64,000 nt of DNA, from NCBI GenBank assembly GCA_964620445.1, contig CAZUHB010000015.1, positions 1-64,000 on the forward strand. The letters are read 5' to 3'. Within the stretch, counting starts at the first letter, position 1, and the number at the start of each line of letters is the position of its first letter. The notes beneath the pieces were generated by a model, which worked only from the letters and a program-made list of their open reading frames with translations, was not told the origin of the DNA and ran no database searches. Source of the DNA: CAZUHB01 sp964620445 (GTDB lineage Bacteria > Planctomycetota > B15-G4 > CAYZWU01). Positions 8,483 to 17,638 of the stretch are shown here, one piece after another. Made by a program: the position numbers and the translations under genes.

Positions 8483-10779
8483 CCCCCTCCGGAACGCCCG
8501 CGGCGCCAGGGACCTCTGCCCCGTCCTGGCCGGCTCGGTCCGCTCCGCTCATAGGCGGGCGGGCGCAAGAGCTCGGGATCGAGCTTGCCGCGCGCCCTCT
8601 CCAACTCCTCCACGAGGTCGTGACGGTTTTGCTGCTTGAGCCGCGCGAGCAGGGTGCGGGATGTGTCGGCCGGCGAGATATTGAGTCCATCGAGTGTCGC
8701 CGCCGCCTCCGGGCAGCGCTCGAACGACGCCAGGAGCTCGGCCAGCGCGGTGTCAAAATCCTCCCTCTCCATGGCGATCCGTGCGCGGCCCGCGAGGGCC
8801 AGGGCCACGTAGTGGTCGGCCGTGGCGCGGCTGTCTCGATTCGGTTCGATCCAGCGCTCGTAGTGGGCGATCGCCTCGTCGTAGGCCGCGAGCGCCTCGT
8901 CAACCTCTCCGCGGCGGCGATGGAACTCGGCCGCCACGATCGACGCATACCCCGCGTACCACTCGATCTGTACCGGAGCGTCCTCGTCCTGGAGCAACTC
9001 GTCATAGTAGGACTGGAGCTTCTCATGGCCGCGCTCTCTCAGAACGCGGCCGCGCAGCCGGTCGTGGAGCGCCCACGAATTCGGGAAACGGCCGATTCCG
9101 TCCTCGAGAACCTTTGCCGACTGGCCCTTGGCGCTGATCAATACGAGGAAGTCGTAGTGGGTCACCACGTGTGCGTCGCTGGCGAGCGGATGGCGCGCGA
9201 TCGCGGTGTACGCGGCATGAAGATCGGTGAGCCAGTCCTCGGTTCCCTGGAACGCTTTCGACCATGATGCCCAATCCTTCTTTCCGCGAACCGCATCGGC
9301 GATCGCCTTCCGCCGCGAGTCGGCGAAGAGATCGAGCACGCCGAGGGCGTTCGGGCCCTGCTCGCCGGGGGGCATGGCGCTCACCGCGGCCTCGGCGCGC
9401 GCGTAAGCCTCCTTCTTGTCGCCGAAGTAGTCGGCCGAAAGGGACAGGATCGCGTCGAGGCGCCATCCGGACGCCCCGAGCTCCTCGGCCTTGCGCGCCG
9501 TACGCCGTGCGTCGGTGAAGAGGAGGCGCACGTATTCCTCGTCCCCATCCGATTGTTCATGGGCGGAGGCGAGGAATGCCTCGGCGAGATCGAGATGCTC
9601 GCCCCCGTCGTTCGACTCGAAGACGACGCTCTGGTTGTTGAGCCGCGATTCGAGCGCGGCGCTCCCGGTCGCGGCCGCTTCACCCGGCGCACCGGTAGAC
9701 TCGCTTTTGTCGACGCCGGCGTACTCGCCTCCGCCAGGGCGCGACCAGGCTTCCACATCGATCACGCTCGAGCGCTTGCCCAGCCCTTTGTGAACGGTGG
9801 CCATCATCCGCGCCCGCGGCGACAGATCGCCGAGTCGCTCGAGGGCGCCGATCAGCGCGTCGCGGTCCTTGCGCTCCATCTGGAAGGCGAGCGCCTCGTT
9901 GATGAGCTTGACCGCCTCCTTCGAGTTCGCCTTGGTGAGCGCGGTCCGGCCGAGCTGACCCATCTGCTCCACATCGAGTCCGAAAAGGGCGAGACGGAGA
10001 AGGTCGACGGGCGCCGCGTCCGGATTCTGGATCGCGGCCTCGAGCAGCGACAGGCGGGTTGCGTGGTCGCCGTTCTTGTAGGCTTCTTCCACCTCGATCC
10101 GATCCTTGATGTCGCGGCTTCCCACTTTTTCGACGAGCGTTCGGTCGCCGCGCACCACCGGTTTCGGCGCGGGGCGGCCCTCGATCCCGTCGCTGATCGC
10201 CTTGAACACCGAATCGGTGTCGAAGGCGTAGTAGACGTCGTAGATCTCCTTGCCGTCGAGCTCGACGCCCACATGGCGCGGGGCCACGCGTTCGCCGTCG
10301 AAGAACCTCTCGTAGAGGGTCGACTCGATGGCGATGTGCTCGCCGCAGGTGACGCTGCCGAAGCGGGGGCAGAGGATGCGGTGTCCCTGGTCGTCGTAGT
10401 CGCGCGGCGTGTGGCGGTAGACCGAGGCGATCACGCACACGTACGGATCGTAGAGGGCGGCGATCTTCGGATCGCGATAGCGGATGCCGGCGTAGTGTTC
10501 GCTGGCGATCTCGCCGTCCATGTTCACGCAGACGAGGATCGGCTTTCCGGTCTCCTTCGACACGGCCTGGGCATCCTCCCAGTTGCGCTGGAAGGTGATC
10601 AGGCAGGGACGCTTCCAGTCCGCGGCCGTGGGAGCGGGCCACATCGCCTCCCGGTTGACGAGCGGGTCGGGTTTGTCCTGGCCGAGGAGAACAGGAGTCG
10701 TGAGGGCGAGGATGATCGTGACGAAGGCCGGGGCCCATCGCGCGGGCAGTCCGATTGGGGGCATCTTTTCTCTGAGCAT
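8479..10779 (-). CDS. Exported thioredoxin-fold and TPR protein without CxxC
   Basis: The 766-residue protein begins with a signal peptide (MLREKMPPIG... to VLLGQ). It then has a thioredoxin-like segment ('WEDAQAVSKETGKPILVCVNMDGE', 'DPYVCVIASVY', 'CPRFGSVTCGEHIAIE'). The usual CxxC after the first strand is replaced by N-M-D-G, so classical redox activity is unlikely. From about residue 300 on it is helical with TPR-like repeats, ending in a Gly/Arg-rich tail. I chose ATG 10779 because GGAAAAGAA lies upstream and the signal peptide starts there; the open frame extends to 10842. It is divergent from the thioredoxin-like TGA-containing gene across a repeat array. Confidence 0.7.
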   Translation of the reverse strand: MLREKMPPIGLPARWAPAFVTIILALTTPVLLGQDKPDPLVNREAMWPAPTAADWKRPCLITFQRNWEDAQAVSKETGKPILVCVNMDGEIASEHYAGIRYRDPKIAALYDPYVCVIASVYRHTPRDYDDQGHRILCPRFGSVTCGEHIAIESTLYERFFDGERVAPRHVGVELDGKEIYDVYYAFDTDSVFKAISDGIEGRPAPKPVVRGDRTLVEKVGSRDIKDRIEVEEAYKNGDHATRLSLLEAAIQNPDAAPVDLLRLALFGLDVEQMGQLGRTALTKANSKEAVKLINEALAFQMERKDRDALIGALERLGDLSPRARMMATVHKGLGKRSSVIDVEAWSRPGGGEYAGVDKSESTGAPGEAAATGSAALESRLNNQSVVFESNDGGEHLDLAEAFLASAHEQSDGDEEYVRLLFTDARRTARKAEELGASGWRLDAILSLSADYFGDKKEAYARAEAAVSAMPPGEQGPNALGVLDLFADSRRKAIADAVRGKKDWASWSKAFQGTEDWLTDLHAAYTAIARHPLASDAHVVTHYDFLVLISAKGQSAKVLEDGIGRFPNSWALHDRLRGRVLRERGHEKLQSYYDELLQDEDAPVQIEWYAGYASIVAAEFHRRRGEVDEALAAYDEAIAHYERWIEPNRDSRATADHYVALALAGRARIAMEREDFDTALAELLASFERCPEAAATLDGLNISPADTSRTLLARLKQQNRHDLVEELERARGKLDPELLRPPAYERSGPSRPGRGRGPWRRGRSGGG

Positions 10780-10983
10780 CGTTTCTTTTCCGGGTGCTGG
10801 TTTTCGAACGCCGGTGCCGGTCTCCGGGCGGCGACGCGACATCGGCGGAATCTACATGAATATCTCAAATCACGCGCTTCGGTTCAGTGGGAAAATCGTT
10901 ACGGAGTGTAACAGAATGTCCTTCCCTTCCCCGCGTTCTTGCCGCGATCGGCGAAAGCAGAACAATTCGTACTTGTGATCGAC

Positions 10984-11211
10984 ACCGCACGAAGTTGCGC
11001 GAACCCGCACGAAGTTGCGCGAAACCGCACGAAGTTGCGCGAACCCGCACGAAGTTNNNNNNNNNNNNNNNNNNNNNNNNNNNNNNNNNNNNNNNNNNNN
11101 NNNNNNNNNNNNNNNNNNNNNNNNNNNNNNNNNNNNNNNNNNNNNNNNNNNNNNNNAACCCGCACGAAGTTGCGCGAAACCGCACGAAGTTGCGCGAACC
11201 CGCACGAAGTT
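10984..11211. repeat. 20-bp tandem repeat array, interrupted by an assembly gap
   Basis: The unit is GCGCGAACCCGCACGAAGTT, alternating with a variant that has GAAACC in place of GAACCC, giving a 40-bp higher-order period. On the left there is a partial unit and three full units (10997-11056); on the right a partial unit and two full units up to 11211. The true copy number is hidden by the 100 N. The unit has no stop codon in any of six frames. It lies between divergent genes. There are no spacers, so it is not CRISPR. Confidence 0.9.
11057..11156. other. Assembly gap of 100 N
   Basis: Exactly 100 undetermined bases fall inside the tandem repeat. This is the usual placeholder for a gap of unknown size, so the distance between the flanking genes is not reliable. 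Confidence 0.99.
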
Positions 11212-11353
11212 CGATCGCGCGAGGTCTGTCGCATCTGTCTATTTGGTTAACATAAAACGACTTTCGTATTTCACTCGCCCGGATCTGTTTTTGCTCGATC
11301 CCCTCGGGTCGAGCACACACCTTTATCGGCCGCACCGCGAAAGGAGAGTCGTT

Positions 11354-12433
11354 ATGAAAGTCATCAGACAGCGAACCGGTTACCGGGGGTGGATCATCCT
11401 CCCCTTCTTGTTTTTCCTTCTGACCTGTCCGATCACGGCAAAGGACGCGGGGCCCCCGATCGGATCGGCCGCGCCCGCGATCGGGCCGTGCAAGTGGTTC
11501 CAGAAAGACAACCCACAGCCCTGCGAGGTCGGGAAGCTGCGCGGCAGGGTCGTGTTGATCCACACGTTCGCGGTCGGTTGCGCGCCCTGAGAGTCGAAAG
11601 GCGTTCCGCTGGTAGCGGACACGGTCAGGGCCAACAGAGACAGGGGGCTGGCGGCGATCTCTCTCACGGCCTACAATCCCGAACTCGGCCAGCTCCTCAC
11701 CCGGAATCGGGTCACCCACCCGGTCGGCATGATGTCGGTGCTCACCAAATCGTGCCCTTATGTCGACGTGGGAAGGAATGGATTCACCTACCTGTTCGTC
11801 GTGGGTCGCGACGGGACGATCGTCTGGCGGGGTAACCACACCGTCAAGGACAAGGAGTTTCTCAAGGCGGTGGGCCGGGCGCTGGCCGTGAATGAAGCAC
11901 CGCCGATCGGGAAGGTGCTTTCTCCCGCGCTCGATAGCGCAGTGGCCCGTTACGCGGAGAGCCGGTTTTTCCAGAGCCGCACCGCGGCGCAGAAGGTGCT
12001 CGACAAGCACGCGTCGAAGTCGAGTGAGTCTTCGGCAAAGATCGCGCGGGATGCAGCTTTTCTCATCGAACGGATCGACGCGTATTCTGCTGAGCTCCTC
12101 GAGGAGATGGCAGCGGCCCGCGAGAGCGGATCGGCCCTGGCGTTCGTCGAGGCGGCCCGGAGGCTGACGATCGGTTTTTCGAAATCGATCTCGGCCCGGA
12201 AGGTGCGGGAACTGGAGAAACAGGCTCTCGCCGACCGCCAGTTCGCGGCAAGGATCAAGGTCGCGCGCGAATGGCTCGAACTGGCCGAAAAACGGCCGGT
12301 CCTCTTTCCCGCCCGCGCGGACAGGGCGTCGAAGACATTCGCAAAAAAGCTGGGGAAGTTCGTGAAACAAAACAAGGGATCCGCGCCCGCGCAGGAAGCG
12401 CAGAAGCTGCTCGAGCGTTTCGCCAGCTCGTGA
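11354..12433 (+). CDS. Thioredoxin-like (AhpC/TSA-TlpA fold) candidate selenoprotein with CxxU
   Basis: From ATG 11354 (AAGGAGAG upstream) one frame runs 359 residues to TGA 12431-12433, broken only by TGA 11588-11590 at codon 79. Before it: a signal peptide (about 1-29) and a thioredoxin strand 'VVLIHTFAVGC76AP'. After it: 'ESKGVPLVADTVRANR', 'GLAAISLTAYN', the cis-Pro-like 'THPVGMMS', and 'YLFVVGRDGTIVWRG', all standard for this fold. The TGA therefore stands exactly where the second Cys of CxxC belongs. A helical C-terminal domain (about 180-359) follows. A SECIS-like hairpin begins just after TGA. If TGA is read as selenocysteine this is an exported thiol oxidoreductase. The alternative is a Cys-to-stop mutation or sequencing error. 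Confidence 0.72.
11602..11623 (+). promoter_or_regulatory. Candidate bacterial SECIS hairpin
   Basis: Stem TCCGCT (11605-11610) pairs perfectly with AGCGGA (11614-11619) around a GGT loop. CGT (11602-11604) can pair with ACG (11621-11623) leaving one bulged C. The loop starts 20 nt after TGA 11588-11590 and begins with G, as the published bacterial SECIS model asks (loop about 16-37 nt from UGA, G among the first two loop bases). Confidence 0.6.
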
Positions 12434-12472
12434 TTTCCAACGGAACGGACCGTCCCGTCAGTTCTCGAGCCC

Positions 12473-12706
12473 TCAGCCCTCGCTGTCGGCCGGCCCCTCG
12501 GCGTCGGCCGGTTTTTCGGCGTCGGTCGGCTTTTGTGTGTCTGCCGGTCTCGAGGCCTTTTGAATCACCTTCAGGAGTTCGGCAAGCTCCTCGTCGGTCA
12601 AGGCCTGGCCGCACAGCTCTGCGATGACCGGAAAGATGTGCCGTATGAAGGCGCTCTTCTTGCTTTCCGTCAGTTTAGGAAGAACCTTCCTAAGCCCCCA
12701 CTCCAT
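12473..12706 (-). CDS. Small helical protein with a Pro/Ala/Asp repeat tail
   Basis: The 77-residue protein has a helical first part ('LPKLTESKKSAFIRHIFPVI...LTDEELAELLKVI') and a low-complexity acidic tail repeating P-(A/T)-D-(A/T/S)-(E/Q). The helical pattern resembles the start of the Met-rich protein encoded 24 bp upstream on the same strand, so the two look like diverged relatives in one operon. The function is unknown. The ribosome binding site is weak. Confidence 0.55.
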   Translation of the reverse strand: MEWGLRKVLPKLTESKKSAFIRHIFPVIAELCGQALTDEELAELLKVIQKASRPADTQKPTDAEKPADAEGPADSEG

Positions 12707-12730
12707 GATACGGGGCTCTTCGACTCAAGC

Positions 12731-13192
12731 TCATCCGCTGTCGTCGGCAGTGTTGTCGGTGGTGCTTTCAGGTTCGGTCTTGGCAGCGGACTGGCCCATC
12801 ATCTGTTGCATCATCTTCATGGGATTGAAGTTCTTCTTTCCGCCCAAGCCGCCCATTCCGCCCATGCCACCCATACCCATCATGGGGCCGCGGCCGGGCT
12901 GGCCGCCCTGCGGTGCCTCGTGCTTGTGCGCGCCGTGCATCATGTCTTTCATGAACATCATGCACATCATGTTCATCATCGACATGGTCATGCGGGGCAG
13001 CATGTCCCACTCGGCGGAATCTTTCGACCCGTCGGGGAACGATTTTGCGAAGGTCTTTTCGAAGAAGCCCTTCTTGTCGTCCTCCGATAGACCCTCGGAG
13101 CATTTGTCGAAGATCTTCTGCATCATGCTCATCCGGTCTTCGCTGCACATCTTGCCGATCATCTCGTCTATGAACTCGAACATCTTATCCAT
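12731..13192 (-). CDS. Met-rich protein (29 Met in 153 residues)
   Basis: The first half is helical and acidic ('MDKMFEFIDEMIGKMCSEDR', 'IFDKCSEGLSEDDKKGFFEK'). The second half holds Met clusters ('MTMSMMNMMCMMFMKDMM'), a His segment ('HGAHKHE') and a Gly/Met stretch ('GMGGMGGMGG'). Met, Cys and His clusters suggest binding of a soft metal such as Cu(I) or Ag(I), or a methionine-oxidation sink, but this is inference. No signal peptide is visible. ATG 13192 is preceded by GGAGG; an in-frame TTG at 13207 is less likely. Confidence 0.65.
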   Translation of the reverse strand: MDKMFEFIDEMIGKMCSEDRMSMMQKIFDKCSEGLSEDDKKGFFEKTFAKSFPDGSKDSAEWDMLPRMTMSMMNMMCMMFMKDMMHGAHKHEAPQGGQPGRGPMMGMGGMGGMGGLGGKKNFNPMKMMQQMMGQSAAKTEPESTTDNTADDSG

Positions 13193-13301
13193 TGGTCCGT
13201 CCTCCAATCGGGTATGCGCACGGTTGGCGCGCAGACGGTTACCTTACCATACCTGATTCATGTTTTCGTCCAAACCGAAAGATTCAATAAGCGCAAACCG
13301 G

Positions 13302-16300
13302 TCAGGGAGTCGCCTCGATGAACATCTGATCCACGTAGATCCAATCCTTGATCCTGTTGCCCTTTGTTCTGTCCAGATCGAAAACCTTGATGTAAACGGT
13401 CCCCGAGATCGACGCCGGCAGCGAGAAGGTCTGAGGCGTGTCGTCATCGGAGGTCTTGGTGACGGTCACGATGTTCATGTAGTTCACGTCATCGGTGGAG
13501 TAGGCGAAAACGAAATCATCTCCTTCGGTGTTGAAAGTATGATAGGCCTCCACCGAGAAGGTGTACGCGCTCGACCCGCCCACGACATCGATCGTCCATT
13601 TGTGCTCCAGCCTGGACCTGTTCGTCGATCGTTCCTTGATTCCCTCGTAGACATCGTCCGAGGCGAGAGTGTCGGCGTAGCTGCCGCTGATTCCGCCATT
13701 GCTCACAGGAATGTCCATGGCGGCGAAGAAGACGAGCGGCGCGCTTCCCGTGACGAAGGACCAGATGGGCCCCGCCGTCGATTTCCCCCGGTTGTCGTGA
13801 GCCACGACCTGCCAGTAGTACTGCGTGTTCTCACTCAGTATTCCTGGGTCGTAGGTGATCGACGTCTGCGTGGCAGGGTAGCTCGGCGTCGTGTCGAAAT
13901 AGGCCGGTGGCGATGACTCGCCGAGATAGACCTCGTAGTACACCGTGTCGATGCTGTTCGGATCGCCGCCGTTCCAGCTCAGATCGGAATAGACATCGAC
14001 GCCCGTGGCGCCGTCAGCCGGTACGGGATTCGATGCCGCGTAGGGCGGGTCGTTCTCGGGCGGCGATCCCGTACCCTGAATGTACATGTGATCGATGAAG
14101 ATCGTGTCGCGGAACTTGTTCCGCTTGGTGCGGTCCGTATCGAGCGCCCTGATGTAGACCGTTCCCGAGAGCGAGGTGGGCAGCACGAAGGACTGATAGG
14201 AACCGTCGTCGGACGTTTTGGTCACCGTCACCATGTTGGTGTAGCCTACGTTGTCCGTGGAGTAGGCGAAGATAAAATCATCACCCTCGGAGTTGGCCGT
14301 GTGATGGGCTTCCAGATAGAAGACGTAAGAACTCAAACCGCCGGTGACGTTGACGGTCCACTTGTGCTCCAGGAAAGAGCGGTTGGAGACCTGTTCGGCG
14401 ATCGCCTCGTAGCTGTCGTCCGACGCGAAGGTATAGGTGTAGTTGCCCGAAATGCCGCCATTGGCGCCGGCGATATCCTGACCGGCGTAGAAATCCTCGG
14501 GTTGCGCCTCTTGCGTGGTGAAGCTCCAGACCGGTCCTGTCGTGGATATGCCGTGGTTGTCCCAGGCCACGATCTGCCAGAAGTGCTGGGTGTTCGCGGC
14601 GAGTGTCCCGGGATCGTAGGTGATCCGCGTCGTGTTCGCGGGGTATGTCGCCGTGGTATCGAAGAGCGGCGGAGGGGATGACTCGCCGAGGTAGATCTCA
14701 TAGTAGACCGTGTCGGCGCTGTTCGGATCGCCGCCGTCCCAGGCGAGATCGGCGTTGGTGTTCACATCGACGGCGCCGTCAGCCGGATCGGGATTGCCCG
14801 GCTGATCGGGCGGCAGGTTCGGCTCCAGGGTCGTGAAGGACCAGACCGGGCCTTCGGTGCTCTCCGCCGAATCGTCTTCGGCCACGATTCTCCAGTAGTA
14901 CTGGGTATTGTAGGCGAGCGTCCCCGGGTCGTATGAGAGGCTCGTCTGCGTTGCCGGGTAGGGGCCGATCCGCTCCACGAAACCCGGTGCGGGATCCGTC
15001 CCGAAATAGACGTCGTAATAAACCAGGTCGGCCGCGTTCGGATCGCCGCCGTTCCAGCCCAGGTCCGCGTTGAGGTCCACGCCCACGGCTCCGTCGGACG
15101 GAGTCGGACTGGACGGCATGTTGGGGGCGAGGTTGCCGGCCGAGATCCCCGAGATCACGAGGGCGAAATCCGCATCGAGATCGGGAGTTTCCACATGGCT
15201 GTCCTGGACGATTTCGTCCCCAAAGACCTGCACGGTCCACGTGCCGGCCTCGGGATTCTGAATGAACACGTTCTCGACCGTATCGATCGTGTTCGAGTTT
15301 CCTCCCGAAGTCGAGGTGTTGTCGCTGCGCAACCCGTTGTTGCCCCAGTAGACCGTGCTCGACGGCGCGGTCACCTTGAGGGAGAGGTCGTTCACGCGAT
15401 GATGGGCGGCACCGGGTGTGCCCATTGGATCGGTGTAGACCATTGTCACGTTGAACTCCTCCTCTCCCGCGGCCACGTTGACATTGTAGGTTCTGGTTTC
15501 GAGAGGGGCGATCAGGTCGCTTTCGTTCACGATCATGGTGAAGGCCGCGCGGTCGTAGAGATTGCGCACATCGGCCGTACCCCAGCCCTGGATATCTCTG
15601 TCGATGTCGCTGTTCGGTCCGCCCTGGGTCCAGTCGTAACGGTAGGCATGGTTGATGATCATGGCCTTGGCCGTGGCCATCTCGGGGCGGCTGTCGAAGA
15701 CCGTGGCGTCGCCCCCGTGGCCGGTCCACACCTGCTCGTGCCACATCTGGAAGAGGAGGCCGAAATGGCCGGCCGTCTCAGGCGTGGCGGCCGACGTTCC
15801 GCCGAAATCCGTGTAGCTCGAATTGCCGGAGCCGTAGGCGGCGCGAATTCCATCGTAGAAGTAGGCCACATCGGGCTTGACGCGACCGTCCTCGGCCGGA
15901 CCGATGCTGGCTCCATAGTTCCACCGGTCGTCGGACCGGTCCGCTGTGCCATAGTGATAGATCCCGCCCACGGAGACGATGTTCTTCGCCCATGCCTGGG
16001 GGCGCGACATCTGATCGCCGGCGTTGCTCTGCGACTGCGTGCTCAGAACAGGGTACTGAAAGAGGTAGTCGTCGGTCTCGGCCGAGATCGTGGTGTAGAG
16101 CGTGGTGCGCGACGAGCCGACACTCGACGTCTGAAACACGGCGCGGTAGGGTCCCGCGGGATCGATGAGTTCCTGGTTGGCGTCGTATCGCGATTTCGAT
16201 CCGCCGAACTGTGACGATTCTGAGTAGAGGAAAAAGATCCCCTGGCCGCTGGGCACGAGGCCGCGCGCGGACGAGTCGACGCCCTGGGCGAAGTTGATGC

Positions 16301-17366
16301 TGTAGCAACTCGTGCCGTGGTAGCTACCCGAGGTGCCGTTGCTGTGAATGATCGGCGCGTTGGGCCACTCCTGATGGGTGGTTCTCAGCTCGGTGTCGAA
16401 GATCTCGCCGCGAACCCCTTCGCCCGACCAGCCGGTCAGGCCCTCGAGGTAGTCGGCGCCACCCACGGAGCGCACGATGTTCATATCCATTTCACCTGGG
16501 CCGCCCCAGCGGTCGACGTACTGGACGTCGTTGGAGTGCACGACCTCGAGGAGCTGCTCGTGGGTCAGGGTGGCCTCCATGCGGTAGCCCCCCGGTGTGG
16601 TGAAGTGCACCAATCCACCCAGGTTCAGGATCAGGTTGGCCACGTCGACCTGGCGGTCGTGGTCGCGGCTGCAGACCATGATCGAGTAACGCTGTTCAAG
16701 GAGTCTTGGCGCCGCGCCCACAAGGGCTCTCCGCAAAAATTTCTCCACCCGATACTCGGGGTGGTAAGGGCCTGTCCAACGCACGTAGGGGAGGGCGTCG
16801 ACCTGTTCCACTTCATTCCGGGATATCTCCACGAGAAAGGTGTGGTCCGTCAGGAAACGGTGGATCTGTCCGCCAAGACTCTCGATGTCAAGGCGGTACT
16901 CGATCAATGGCGTGGAGATGAACTGTACGAGGTACAGGGAATTCGTCGATCTTGCACTCAACGCGTGGGCCACGACCGGTGCCTGCTCGAGGGGATCGAA
17001 GGAGTGGTCGCTCATGCGGACGGTGTAGGTTGTCGCCCGCACCCGGCCGTTGATGTTTTCCCCGTCCCGGCTCACCGCATAAAATGCTTGCGATCTGCCG
17101 CTTGGCAGGTTTTCGTCCCAGAGATAGATCTGGATGTCGCTGGCGGGCACGAACTCGGTTCGAAGGTTTTCGACCTCGCGCGTTGTTCTGTGAAAGACGA
17201 CTCCGCCGGCGGTGATCAGGCAATTGACACCCGACTGATTCTCCAGGCGGGCTCCGAGGGCCGCTTCCTGCCTGGAAAGGTTTTCACCCGCCCGGAGCGA
17301 GCCGGCAAAGCACAGCAGAGAAATCAAGACGAAAAACAGCAGGGGATTCTTGAATAGGGGGTTCAC
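13302..17366 (-). CDS. Large secreted subtilisin-family (S8) serine protease with fibronectin-like repeats
   Basis: The 1354-residue protein has a signal peptide (about 1-26) and two propeptide-like segments (about 143-205 and 225-290). The S8 domain triad is D324 ('GEIFDTE'), H350 ('SYHGTS') and S525 ('GGTSAATPE'). A P/jelly-roll-like domain follows ('VFIQNPEAGTWTVQVFGDE'), then three fibronectin-like modules opening 'P.DGA.GV..NADL.W.GGDPN'. These are interleaved with two copies of a beta module of about 140 residues ('GGISG.Y..T.ASDD.YE' to 'TVYI...D.DRTK.N..D'). It is likely exported and acts on external proteins. The start is GTG with AAGGAG upstream. Confidence 0.9.
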   Translation of the reverse strand: MNPLFKNPLLFFVLISLLCFAGSLRAGENLSRQEAALGARLENQSGVNCLITAGGVVFHRTTREVENLRTEFVPASDIQIYLWDENLPSGRSQAFYAVSRDGENINGRVRATTYTVRMSDHSFDPLEQAPVVAHALSARSTNSLYLVQFISTPLIEYRLDIESLGGQIHRFLTDHTFLVEISRNEVEQVDALPYVRWTGPYHPEYRVEKFLRRALVGAAPRLLEQRYSIMVCSRDHDRQVDVANLILNLGGLVHFTTPGGYRMEATLTHEQLLEVVHSNDVQYVDRWGGPGEMDMNIVRSVGGADYLEGLTGWSGEGVRGEIFDTELRTTHQEWPNAPIIHSNGTSGSYHGTSCYSINFAQGVDSSARGLVPSGQGIFFLYSESSQFGGSKSRYDANQELIDPAGPYRAVFQTSSVGSSRTTLYTTISAETDDYLFQYPVLSTQSQSNAGDQMSRPQAWAKNIVSVGGIYHYGTADRSDDRWNYGASIGPAEDGRVKPDVAYFYDGIRAAYGSGNSSYTDFGGTSAATPETAGHFGLLFQMWHEQVWTGHGGDATVFDSRPEMATAKAMIINHAYRYDWTQGGPNSDIDRDIQGWGTADVRNLYDRAAFTMIVNESDLIAPLETRTYNVNVAAGEEEFNVTMVYTDPMGTPGAAHHRVNDLSLKVTAPSSTVYWGNNGLRSDNTSTSGGNSNTIDTVENVFIQNPEAGTWTVQVFGDEIVQDSHVETPDLDADFALVISGISAGNLAPNMPSSPTPSDGAVGVDLNADLGWNGGDPNAADLVYYDVYFGTDPAPGFVERIGPYPATQTSLSYDPGTLAYNTQYYWRIVAEDDSAESTEGPVWSFTTLEPNLPPDQPGNPDPADGAVDVNTNADLAWDGGDPNSADTVYYEIYLGESSPPPLFDTTATYPANTTRITYDPGTLAANTQHFWQIVAWDNHGISTTGPVWSFTTQEAQPEDFYAGQDIAGANGGISGNYTYTFASDDSYEAIAEQVSNRSFLEHKWTVNVTGGLSSYVFYLEAHHTANSEGDDFIFAYSTDNVGYTNMVTVTKTSDDGSYQSFVLPTSLSGTVYIRALDTDRTKRNKFRDTIFIDHMYIQGTGSPPENDPPYAASNPVPADGATGVDVYSDLSWNGGDPNSIDTVYYEVYLGESSPPAYFDTTPSYPATQTSITYDPGILSENTQYYWQVVAHDNRGKSTAGPIWSFVTGSAPLVFFAAMDIPVSNGGISGSYADTLASDDVYEGIKERSTNRSRLEHKWTIDVVGGSSAYTFSVEAYHTFNTEGDDFVFAYSTDDVNYMNIVTVTKTSDDDTPQTFSLPASISGTVYIKVFDLDRTKGNRIKDWIYVDQMFIEATP

Positions 17367-17638
17367 GAGGGACTCTCCTTCCTTGAGCTGATTGAAAAGA
17401 GCGATTCGGTTGGTTCGCTTTCGCGTCTCGCGAGAGAGGATCTTCTTTTCCCGATTGAAATCAATACCAGCTGTCTGGTCTAAAGTTGCTGGTAAATAGG
17501 CTGCTTCTACTATTTATTTATACACATAAGACAGTGAAATGCCAAGCGTAAACCGCTGAAACGACTCTGTTGCCCGACCGTGCGGCGTGTACCGCAATCG
17601 AGACCGGTTTCCGCGAGCAACCCGGGAGAAATGGCGGC

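Noticed and set aside
10984..11211. Possible CRISPR array
   Set aside because: The units are directly joined with no spacers, and they alternate only in one short variant segment.
10865..12370. Long minus-strand ORF across the N gap
   Set aside because: It is translated through N and runs antisense to the thioredoxin-like gene. The repeat is open in all six frames, which explains it.
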